DNA of 64,000 nt, from positions 5,890,001 to 5,954,000 of the forward strand of contig JAPFFF010000006.1 in NCBI GenBank assembly GCA_039105265.1, in the 5' to 3' direction. Made by a program: the position numbers and the translations under genes. Below the pieces are notes generated by a model. That model worked only from the letters and a program-made list of their open reading frames with translations, was not told where the DNA came from and searched no databases. This DNA comes from Tritrichomonas musculus (lineage: Eukaryota > Parabasalia > Tritrichomonadida > Tritrichomonadidae). Positions 30,576 to 39,132 of the stretch are shown here, in pieces (positions within the stretch are counted from its first letter, which is position 1; every line of letters begins with the position of its first letter).

Positions 30576-31622
30576 ATGTTTTATGAGATCCCTGAACGAT
30601 TATACTCTATACAGTGTGAAGGTTACTTCGATAAGAATGGCCATTCATTAGAAGATGAAACAACGATTAAGCATCTAACTAGTGGTGAACCACCAATAAA
30701 TATCGATGATGAACTAGAACTTTGTGATGAGAATGGCGATGTAATCGATTATATTGATTATAAAGATTATTATTATTGTATGGATCACAACAAATATTAT
30801 TTACGTAAGATCACTAAACAAATCCGGACTAAGAAGTTCATCTGTGAAGCTCCAATCGGTTCTGGTAAATCGACTGCTATTCGTAAATGGATTACATCGC
30901 ATAGTACAGAGAAGTTTATGGTTATAGTTCCAACAGTGAATATTGCTGAAGAGTTCTATACCAAGTTGAGTGATATGGATGTTAATTCCATTCGGTTGTG
31001 TGTTAACGATAATGCGTTTAAAGAGTTTCACAAAGCTGTACACAATGAAGTTAATGTGATTATTATTACATACAACACAGCTTCGAAATGTTTAGGGGAT
31101 CTAATTGAAGAATATTACATGAACGAACAACGATTAGATTACTTTCTAGTGATTGACGAAGCACATATGTTACTACAACATATTGGATTGATTGAGATTA
31201 CTAAAGAGTTCGATAAGGTTGCGTTAATAAGTGTTACTGCTGATGATATTAAACACTTCGCGTGTTTTAGAGATTACATAATCGTTAATCCATGTATCTA
31301 TAAGAGATACAATCGAAATATATACGTTAACAAGTTGATACCAGATGCTGATGAACAACGAGCTGAGATAGTTAACTTAATCGATACAAAGCGAATGAAC
31401 TACGATAAAGTATTAATTAAGATCGAAGATAAGAAACAATGTACTTTATTGAAAGAGATGTTGAAAGATAGATACAAGGTTGCTTTATATACAGGTGATA
31501 ACAAAGAGGTTAAGTTGAATGAAGATGGTTTGTTCGACAAAGACGTTGATGTTATTATATCTACCTCATCTATCCAGAACGGACAGTCCATTAAAGAGAA
31601 TATTCTATCAGTATTCGTCTAA
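30576..31622 (+). CDS. SF2 helicase-like protein, part (348 aa)
   Basis: The protein has a Walker A motif in EAPIGSGKS (about residues 90-98) and a DEAH-type motif II in VIDEAHM (about 198-204). The motif III-like SVTA (about 223) and a later STSSIQNG segment support a superfamily 2 helicase. It resembles the origin-binding-helicase type common in trichomonad mobile DNA, but I cannot fix the family. Codon use is less AT-biased than in the neighbours, which suggests a mobile origin. It may belong to a virus-like element and looks broken, with about one interruption, so it is described as a remnant. Confidence 0.6.
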   Translation: MFYEIPERLYSIQCEGYFDKNGHSLEDETTIKHLTSGEPPINIDDELELCDENGDVIDYIDYKDYYYCMDHNKYYLRKITKQIRTKKFICEAPIGSGKSTAIRKWITSHSTEKFMVIVPTVNIAEEFYTKLSDMDVNSIRLCVNDNAFKEFHKAVHNEVNVIIITYNTASKCLGDLIEEYYMNEQRLDYFLVIDEAHMLLQHIGLIEITKEFDKVALISVTADDIKHFACFRDYIIVNPCIYKRYNRNIYVNKLIPDADEQRAEIVNLIDTKRMNYDKVLIKIEDKKQCTLLKEMLKDRYKVALYTGDNKEVKLNEDGLFDKDVDVIISTSSIQNGQSIKENILSVFV

Positions 31623-31718
31623 ACATATATCGATACTGTATCCAGTGTTAAACAGTTTCTAGGTCGAAACCGATATCGAAACTCGGATGTATATGTATAT
31701 GTTCGATATGGTAAACGC

Positions 31719-32330
31719 ATGAACAAGAGAAAGTACTCGATACTGAACAACAGATATGAGAGATACTTAAACGAACTGCGTGATAGAGCATGGAATTGTG
31801 TGAGTAAAACAGGTTGGAATGTCGCATTATATGAGTTTGGTCGTGTACGATTCGGTAAATCTGTTGATGATGACGATTCACAAAGTGAAGTTCTCGAAGA
31901 GAATGATGAACCAGTTGATGATGATGAATCTGTTGATGATCCTATCGTTGATGAATATGTCGTTGATGAACCTATCGTTGATGAACCTATCGTTGATGAA
32001 CCTATCGTTGATGAACCTATCGTTGATGAACCTATCGTTGATGAGCCTATAGTTAATGAACCCATCGTTGATGATACTGTCGTTAATGAACCTATCGTTG
32101 ATGATACTGTCGTTAATGAACCTATCGTTGATGAACATGTCGTTAATGAACCTATCGTTGATGAACCAGTTAATGAACCTAACATTGATATAGAATTTAC
32201 TACCAAAAGAGATCTATACAACTATTATGGAATCGATATTAAGACAATACCAGATGGGTATGAAGTTAATATGAGATATAACAGAGTTAATGGTAAGAGA
32301 GGTCGAGTGTATAAATTGGTGAAGAAGTGA
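31719..32330 (+). CDS. Acidic pentapeptide-repeat protein (203 aa)
   Basis: The N-terminal 50 residues are basic. Residues about 72-153 are a 5-residue repeat (PIVDE and variants), encoded by 15-bp tandem units (cctatcgttgatgaa) at about 31935-32180. The C-terminal 45 residues are basic and Tyr-rich. The near-perfect DNA units show recent slippage growth. It lies directly downstream of the helicase frame on the same strand and may belong to the same original gene region. Function unknown. Confidence 0.5.
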   Translation: MNKRKYSILNNRYERYLNELRDRAWNCVSKTGWNVALYEFGRVRFGKSVDDDDSQSEVLEENDEPVDDDESVDDPIVDEYVVDEPIVDEPIVDEPIVDEPIVDEPIVDEPIVNEPIVDDTVVNEPIVDDTVVNEPIVDEHVVNEPIVDEPVNEPNIDIEFTTKRDLYNYYGIDIKTIPDGYEVNMRYNRVNGKRGRVYKLVKK

Positions 32331-32369
32331 ATCGACGATGTGATTACTTTGTATTTTTCTTGAACTTAA

Positions 32370-32606
32370 ATGACCGCATTAACAGAACTATTCGCATGTG
32401 ATGATATGAACAAGTTGAAGCATGAACTCGCTAGACTTATCGAATCCAAAGACTATAAGACAGTGAATACATTGTTACGTCGTAATCCAAAGACATGGAA
32501 ATTTGCTACTCGTGAACTTAATGAAGAGATACCATGTGATGATAAACACTTCACTAAACGAAAAGGTGTAATGAAGTTCGAGACCAGACCTCGACGTAAA
32601 GACTAA
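32370..32606 (+). CDS. Small basic protein, paralogue of 33015-33470 (78 aa)
   Basis: A 78-aa protein whose whole length aligns with residues about 25-100 of the 151-aa protein downstream: L.ELxAxDD...LK...L...KDYKTxNTLxRRNP...KF....LNExIP....FTKRxG. The family is unknown to me. The basic Arg/Lys content would allow nucleic-acid binding (inference). Confidence 0.55.
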   Translation: MTALTELFACDDMNKLKHELARLIESKDYKTVNTLLRRNPKTWKFATRELNEEIPCDDKHFTKRKGVMKFETRPRRKD

Positions 32607-32612
32607 GACATG

Positions 32613-32883
32613 ATGAGACAAAAAGATGATCTCCGCGGCGCAAAAACCAACTACAGTAGATGCGTCATGCATTCGATATAAGAGATGAACATACTAACCC
32701 GGAATCGTACATCCAATCCCTTATAAAGAGAAACAATATGCATCTACTATAGTTGGGGAACGTGATTTAACACGTTCATTACGAGGATTACATTTGTCGA
32801 CAAATGCTTCTGTGTTATCTATACCACAAGCAATAGCTTACCACATAGGTGTTAATTCGCTATGGGCTCTATCACAAATATGA
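32613..32883. repeat. Conserved non-coding block with 16-bp palindrome, copy 1
   Basis: Strongly similar to 37643-37880. It contains the perfect palindrome catttgtcgacaaatg (32791-32806), conserved in both copies. This copy also has an extra inverted repeat, gaacgtg...cacgttc, around 32759-32777. Conservation of non-coding DNA points to a functional site such as an origin, recombination or end sequence of the accessory element. Confidence 0.7.
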
Positions 32884-33014
32884 TATAAATTACACAGAAA
32901 ATCGGTATAGCAGCGAATCGAACTTGCACCTGCAACCGAAGTCCGGAGATGCACTTCATGATCCAACAACTATACCAACACAGCTAGCTAATTATAGTAT
33001 CGAAGTTAACATTT

Positions 33015-33470
33015 ATGCGTTATCTGTGTAAGTTTAATTCCATCGAAATGAGTCAGACCAAGAATACATCATTTGTAAAGCAAACTCCATACAATGGACA
33101 AACAACTCTCGAAGAGTTATATGCAACAGATGACTTGTCAGTACTTAAACGAGCTATCACCGAGTTAGCAGCTAAACAAGATTATAAGACCCTCAACACC
33201 CTGTTCCGTCGTAATCCAAATGCTAGTAAGTTCGACAGTAAAACACTTAATGAAGATATACCACAATCGACAAAACGATTCACCAAACGTAATGGTAAGC
33301 TCTGCAACGTATCACGAACAGTTCCACGACAGAGTACTACCAAACCAGAAGAGAGTGACTCATACACATACAAGTCCAGATACTATGATCCACACACCAA
33401 ATCGTTTAAGTATATAGATAAACCCATCGAACCATATGCTAGTACTTCACGAATTCGTGCTAGATACTAA
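33015..33470 (+). CDS. Small basic protein, paralogue of 32370-32606 (151 aa)
   Basis: Aligns with the 78-aa protein upstream over about 75 residues and adds a 50-residue Ser/Thr/Tyr/Arg-rich tail. The listed frame may start a little later: the ATG at 33048 (MSQTKNTSF) gives 140 aa and is followed by all of the conserved region. Function unknown; the pair looks like a tandem duplication within the accessory element. Confidence 0.55.
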   Translation: MRYLCKFNSIEMSQTKNTSFVKQTPYNGQTTLEELYATDDLSVLKRAITELAAKQDYKTLNTLFRRNPNASKFDSKTLNEDIPQSTKRFTKRNGKLCNVSRTVPRQSTTKPEESDSYTYKSRYYDPHTKSFKYIDKPIEPYASTSRIRARY

Positions 33471-33955
33471 ATCGACACAGAACACAGATCGCGCACACAC
33501 ATATTTTTGGATAATATGTGAATTAAATCCTTCTATACGTTTTGGAGTTTTCATTAAAATCAGATAATCTAATTTCAAATTTTAGTATTGAAATCGTGTT
33601 TTTTCTCAATTTGTAGAATTGAAATATTTTTTATATTTCTTAATTGATATAAACTATTCTCAAAATTTATTTTATCAAAGATTTGTTGGAAATAATAAAT
33701 ATCCCAACATTTATTGAAAGAAAATTTATAATTATTTTAATATATATTTATTTATATGTGCTTCTATTATTTATCAAATAAATTTACATAAAATTAGTAT
33801 ATCACATTGAAAATATTTCCCAAAATCACATAATAGCTTATATCAATTATATTATATTCATAACTATTGTAAAACAATAATATATGAATAAAAATTATAA
33901 TATATTTTGTATTTATTTAGATATCTGTAAATAAATTCTCAAAAATAAAAACAAT
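33471..33955. other. AT-rich intergenic stretch
   Basis: Composition returns to extreme AT richness after about 33520, which may mark the right end of the higher-GC element. No gene or repeat recognised. Confidence 0.4.
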
Positions 33956-34701
33956 AAAAAAACTAGACTTGTTAAGGTACAAATCCAGTACGTTATTTTT
34001 TGAATAGGAGAACGTTTATTATTTGAATTGTTGCATGTCTCTGAAGAAGTTTAAATTGACTAGGTTTGTTTTTGACACTTATTTTACAATTTAAATAAAC
34101 ATTATGACATGTTATATGAAATGGATGAAAATAATAGTTTTTTATTTAACAAGTCATTTTATTCTTTGAGAATGTCAAAAAAAATTGCGGTTACTAAACG
34201 TACTGGATTTGTACCTTAAAGTCCATGGACCTGTGGACTTACAAAATTCATTCAATTTTTTTTAACATTTTTTATTTATTCACAAAATAAAAATTATTTA
34301 TAATTTCTCTGAAATACACTGGTCCATCTGCCAAGACTAATAAAATTCTTACAATTATTTTAGCATTTTTTATTTTTTCACAAAATAAAAGAATTAAAAA
34401 AATTCTTTGAAATATTTTGGTCCATCTGCCAGGATTTCCAAAATTCTTTCAATTGTTTATTACATTTTTTTTTTTTTTTCATTATGAAAAACATTCAAAT
34501 ATTATTTACTCATATTAGTTACTACTTTTCTATTTAAATAAACAAATAAACTATAAAATATATGCATAAAATGAGTTCTTTTTTGAGATATAAAATAAAA
34601 ATAAATTGACAAGGTTTGTTAGGTCCACGCCAAGTCCCGAGTCCACAAAAAGTCCATGAAAAGTGCATTTGTCCCGGACTTTTAACAAGTCTAAAAAAAA
34701 C
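33956..34701. mobile_element. Outer miniature transposon with 8-bp target duplication
   Basis: The element 33964-34693 starts TAGACTTGTTAA and ends GGACTTTTAACAAGTCTA (inverted). It is flanked on both sides by aaaaaaac (33956-33963 and 34694-34701). An 8-bp duplication suggests a hAT-like or MULE-like mover. Its interior includes about 2.4 tandem units of roughly 100 bp (34241-34480, with ggtccatctgcca). It is non-coding. Its left inverted end is split by a second element at 33972-34219. Confidence 0.8.
33972..34219. mobile_element. Inner TTAA miniature element
   Basis: Perfect inverted ends TTAAGGTACAAATCC (continuing through cagtacg) at 33972-33994 and its complement at 34197-34219, with about 200 bp of AT-rich interior and no gene. 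TTAA is present at both borders. The outer element's right end has a single TTAA at the equivalent place, so this TTAA is a real target duplication. Confidence 0.85.
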
Positions 34702-35268
34702 TTTGATAAAATAAAATATAAGTATATTTTTTTTGAGAATTGTATAATATGGTTTTATATTTTAATTAAATGCCTAAATATATGCTTTATTTGTGATTTT
34801 CGAATCAAAAATTCTAATAATTTGGGATTTTTATAACAAAAATCATATTTTTTCCAAAATGGTTAGAAAAAGTATAAAAATGTTTTCAGAATCGTAAAAA
34901 GAAGCCATAAACAAATACATTTCATATAATAATTGATGATTGCTGACGTTTTAACTTCATTCAAAATATTATAATTTTAATGATTTCAAAAAATATCTTA
35001 ATTTGGAAATTTAAATAAATACTCTATTTATAATACAATTATATACAATTATATAATTAAGAAAATAAAGGCATTATTCTTTATTTAAGAAGATATCATT
35101 ATTTTAAAAATAAACTTTTTCAATAATTATTTTTGGTTCACCCTCCTCATTCAAAAATTGAGTTGTTTATAAAGCATGAATTCAAGAAGCTCTTCTTTTT
35201 TATATAATGCAAATCAAAGAAAAAGGAGGAACCAGAATTCTTCTTTGCTTTTGTTTGAGGGAAGAAAT
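34702..35268. other. AT-rich intergenic stretch
   Basis: No gene or repeat recognised. It lies beyond the C-terminus of the decayed MULE gene. Confidence 0.4.
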
Positions 35269-36163
35269 TCATACGGGGACATCATCATTGGTTTTAATGA
35301 TTTGATCAAAATCAGGATACAAAAGATCTTGTTGAAAGAGATATCTATATCCCGAAACGAAATAGCGCGCATGAATCCAACAACTCCAATTGATGTTAAA
35401 ATGGCAAGCCACGGAGAGTATATGAACGCAAGGCATCCCGGTATCATTGAAAAACAAGCAGGTGCATGTATGTTTCTCTGAAGAGCTTTGGGTCATAGTG
35501 CATTTGGTGGCATCATCATTTTCTTTTGTTACTACATATTTGCATTTGAGGATTGGAGACCGAGTTACAGTCAAATGGTTTGCAACAACCATTGCGTAGC
35601 TAAGCCAATCACGAGCAGAATCTGTAAGAATGCCACATTGATAGCAGATGTCTTTAAGAAAAGCAAATCCAAAATCATATATTTTTAACATAACTTCGAG
35701 TGGCTCTTTATTCTTGAGATGGAGTTTCACTATCAGAGCATTCAAAGATTCAGCTGCGGATGAAGTAGTATTCTGATATCTTTTTTTTTTTTTTTTTTTT
35801 TTTTTTCATAGCATATTCGTGAGAAGTTTGACACTTTACTAAATCTTTGAAAGTATTATTGCAGGGGCAATGCTTGCTTAAATGCCAGCAGCACAATGAA
35901 TTTGCAATCCCAACTTTTTCAAGGCTGGAGATTAGTGCAAATGCTTCATCAGTGATGCAGTTTCTTATGAAATGCAATTCTGTATTCAACATATTGAAAA
36001 GCAAATTTGTGTATATTTTGCTTTCTGATACAGCCCAAGAAATTGCAAGTGGGAGTATTGTACGATTGCCTGTATAGGTTACAATAACATACATTCTCCC
36101 TTTTGTCATTTGAATCGTAAAATATAAATAACATTTCCGTATATAAACTTGCATATTCGACAA
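35269..36163 (-). pseudogene. Decayed MULE transposase with SWIM zinc finger
   Basis: Minus-strand frames of 137 and 158 codons encode parts of a MULE transposase unlike the 619-aa one. The first (36163-35750) has the core pattern ISWAVSES...CITDEAFALISS...CCWHLSKHC. The second (35745-35269) has a SWIM zinc finger, CTCLFFNDTGMPCVH. A run of about 26-30 A residues (T on the plus strand, near 35779-35807) lies between them and the frame shifts there. The N-terminus is missing. It abuts the fibre-like remnant at about 36150. Confidence 0.75.
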
Positions 36164-36851
36164 CTACAATTAATTTTTTAGAACTAGTATTGTAAGAATA
36201 TGAGCATAATTCTGGGATATCCTCATAATATGATTTGTGAAATCCTGAATAAAATATTCTCCAATATAAGTCATCAAATAATGATGTAATATCACTCTTT
36301 AAAGCTATTTCATCTAGTTTCAATATTTTTCCCGCTAATATTAATTTGGTATCTAAAAATCCTGTATCGCTCTCTATATTGAATCGCCATTCACCACTCT
36401 CAGTTTGATAATAATTAACGGGATAAGTGATTCCGTCTATTTCTGTATTGGTGTCAATATCGGTATTCTCAAGTACATCAGCATCATAATCAAACATAAA
36501 ATCAAAATTCTTGACCACGCCAGATTCATCAGTAATAGTTCCAACGAGACGAGTTCCCCTATTCATTTTTATTTTGACTTCCCACATTCCTGAACTATCT
36601 TGTACATTTTCAAATGGTACTTCGATAGATTCTTTGTATTTCAAATCATTTTTCTCTCTAAATTTGCTAATGTCTTTCTTTAATGCATACTCCTTCAATA
36701 CATTATTAACCTCATCAACGGTGGGGTATTCATTCATAATAGTAGCTATTGATTCATTATTGCCGTGGGATATCTTTTCAAGTGAGTCTACCTTGTTGTT
36801 AAGTGCATCTATGTCACATGTATATGCTATTTTATTATTTAGCAGAATCAT
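36150..36851 (-). pseudogene. Polinton fibre-like gene remnant
   Basis: Broken copy of a fibre-like protein of the kind at 1-2785. It shares the coiled stalk pattern (VDEVNNVLKEYALKKDI here, EEVNTLLSSYALKTDI there) and the style of polar beta modules. It is truncated next to a decayed MULE. The frame over this stretch is open, but the gene is only a fragment of the usual length and its surroundings are heavily rearranged. It is much older than the element at 1-9285. Confidence 0.6.
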
Positions 36852-37122
36852 CTTCTAGAACATCTAAGAACGTTATTGCTATCAGTGATGGAATCAAGAA
36901 TTTATCATGTAACAAAAGCAATGAATTCCTTTCGAATGAGAAATTCAAGAAGATTCCAATTTTTATCGTTTTTCTAGTCATTTCTTAGAGCACAGAGAAT
37001 CGAATCAACAGAGTGGTAAAAAGTGTTTCAGATACCTCAAGTACTGTTGGACCTCATAAGAGAATTGAAAAGAAAAAGAAAGATGAGAATCGAAGAAAAA
37101 TGCAGAAAAGGAAAGTAGTAAT
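36852..37122. other. Intergenic stretch
   Basis: No convincing gene. Slightly richer in G/A on the plus strand than its neighbours; possibly further element debris. Confidence 0.35.
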
Positions 37123-37880
37123 ACTAAGGAGAGTCTCGCACTTCATGCCCCACCCGTCCATTGTAACAGTGAATCACCCTTTCTGACCAGTCATTTACAT
37201 AGTTCGACACCAAAGTTCGTCAACGACAAGGCTATTAATGTAAACTACGTCAAACTAATTTCAAACTATTTTTTTATAGACTATTCAAATAATTATATGA
37301 TGACCGAAATAGAATTGACAGTCGAACCAATCGATTCAAAAGAACCCTCGAATGAGCACTTGCGTAGGATCATCTGCGCAGTAGGCCTACTGTTTATAGT
37401 TTGCACTGTTAAGATTCGATCATTAACGAACAACATCACCAACGAACTTATCATAAATGTATATCATAAATGTATATCACTAGCGATCCGACGTAAACGA
37501 TCCATCTATAACATCTAATGTAAACGATCCGACTCTCTATTTTTTCGTGAAAGATCCGACTATAACATCTAATTTAAACTATCCAACAATGATATCTAAT
37601 GTAAACGATCCGACTCATAAAATAGGAACCTCGGAATTCCGAGAGACTAAAAAGATGATCGCCGTCGAACAAAAACCAACTGTCTTCGAGGATGCGTCAT
37701 GCATTCAATATAAGAAATAAACATACTAACCCGGGATCATACATCCAATCCCTTATAAAGAGAAATAATTTGCATCTACTCGGCTACATTTGTCGACAAA
37801 TGTACTCGTATTATCCATAATCCATTAGTAATAGTTTACCACACAGGTGTTAATTCGCTATGGGTTCTATCACAAGTATG
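37123..37880. mobile_element. Second, partial copy of the higher-GC accessory element
   Basis: It begins with actaaggagagtctcgcac (compare 29933-29951) and ends with a block similar to 32613-32883, including the catttgtcgacaaatg palindrome (37787-37802). The helicase and small-protein genes between these landmarks in copy 1 are absent. Between them lie a 73-codon frame (37297-37518, no known family) and about four degenerate units containing gtaaacgatccgact (37485-37620). Confidence 0.6.
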
Positions 37881-38900
37881 GGTCGAAATAATACGAAAAC
37901 AGTTATATAAGAACGTTTGACAATACAATCCATGGCAAAAGAACACCAAAAGAATAATTTATACCAAATGGACACATTCATTAAAGATAAGAGTGTTTGA
38001 AGTTTAAGCTATCTGAGATTTATCAACACAAGGAAAGCGCATATTTATCCAATGGAAAAGGAGCAAAAGGTTCTTCGAGCATTACACCAATTCGTACAAG
38101 ATGTGCCAAATGTTTATTCTATAACCAGTGTTGAAGATGTATCCTATTTATCATATAATGTTCTTGTTTTCTACTTCAATTGCATCTGAAATTGATTATT
38201 TTCCTAATTATGTGTTTGATATGTATAATAGGTTCCTGAGAACAATTCGAGATGCAAATGGAGAAAACAAATGTACATATTTCTAGATTTAGTCAATATC
38301 TATAACAACTGGCCAATTCGTTCATTAAGACACAAATCCTCTAATAGCATTACGAAAAATAATGAAATAAAAGATATCAAAAAGATATCAGGGATAATCA
38401 CATACCATTTTCAAGAAGGAGAAAGTGTAAAAGTTATTCTTGATAAAGCCTCATTTTCAAAGAGAAGTACAAATGTTTCAACTTAGTCATATGCTGTTAG
38501 CTCTAAAAAGGGCAAAAAATTCTTAACCTATCAACAAATATTTACTCTTTCGAATAAATTTTTACTATTTTTCAAATCATAAGTTATTCTACTTGATAGG
38601 TGGAGATAATTTCTCAGGCGATTTAGCTAGCAAGCTACTAGGTGCCGCATCAGGTAGTATAAAGAGAAATGCGAGCTTGATAGACAAGATTTCAAAAGGT
38701 ATTGGAAATAGTTTATAGTGTAAAAAGACTATTTCCACAATTAATGATTCAGTACAAATAGTAGTTCCATAAAAGAGACCAGAATTAGAACAAGAACACC
38801 CACAAGAAAAACCTCAATATATTCCACAGCAAATATACACAAGATGAAATCTCATGTTTGAAGATTTGATATAAGTTTTTGTTTGACTGAAAAGAGATCA
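37881..38900. other. Element debris, possibly Polinton-derived
   Basis: Only short frames. One stretch near 38600-38720 has an amphipathic Gly/Ala/Lys character like the small virion protein at 5977-6297, but the match is weak. It is a broken remnant if it is Polinton at all. Confidence 0.3.
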
Positions 38901-39132
38901 TTTAATTTGTTCAATAACCATGTTCAAATATTCTTCATTTTGCAATAAATAAATATGATAATTTCAGTTTTACAAGCACATAAAATTCAATAAATTTTTT
39001 ACGTTAAGCATTCACCTATATAAAAATTTTAACGTTTATTCTTTGTTTTATATCTTCATAAAAATTCTGAACTTTATCAAATCCTCAATTGGAAATCATT
39101 CAATTTTTTCTAAGGATATTCGTTTCTATTTA

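Noticed and set aside
31619-32221. Ser/Thr/Gly-rich 200-codon frame antisense to the pentapeptide-repeat gene
   Set aside because: Mirror image of the 15-bp repeat array; the sense frame has sensible flanking sequence.
32912-32990. Possible tRNA on the minus strand (a B-box-like GTTCGATTC and an acceptor-like GGTATAG/CTATACC pair)
   Set aside because: The T stem does not pair (GCAAG against CGCTG) and no proper anticodon stem with a 7-base loop forms. At best it is chance or a decayed tRNA-like sequence.
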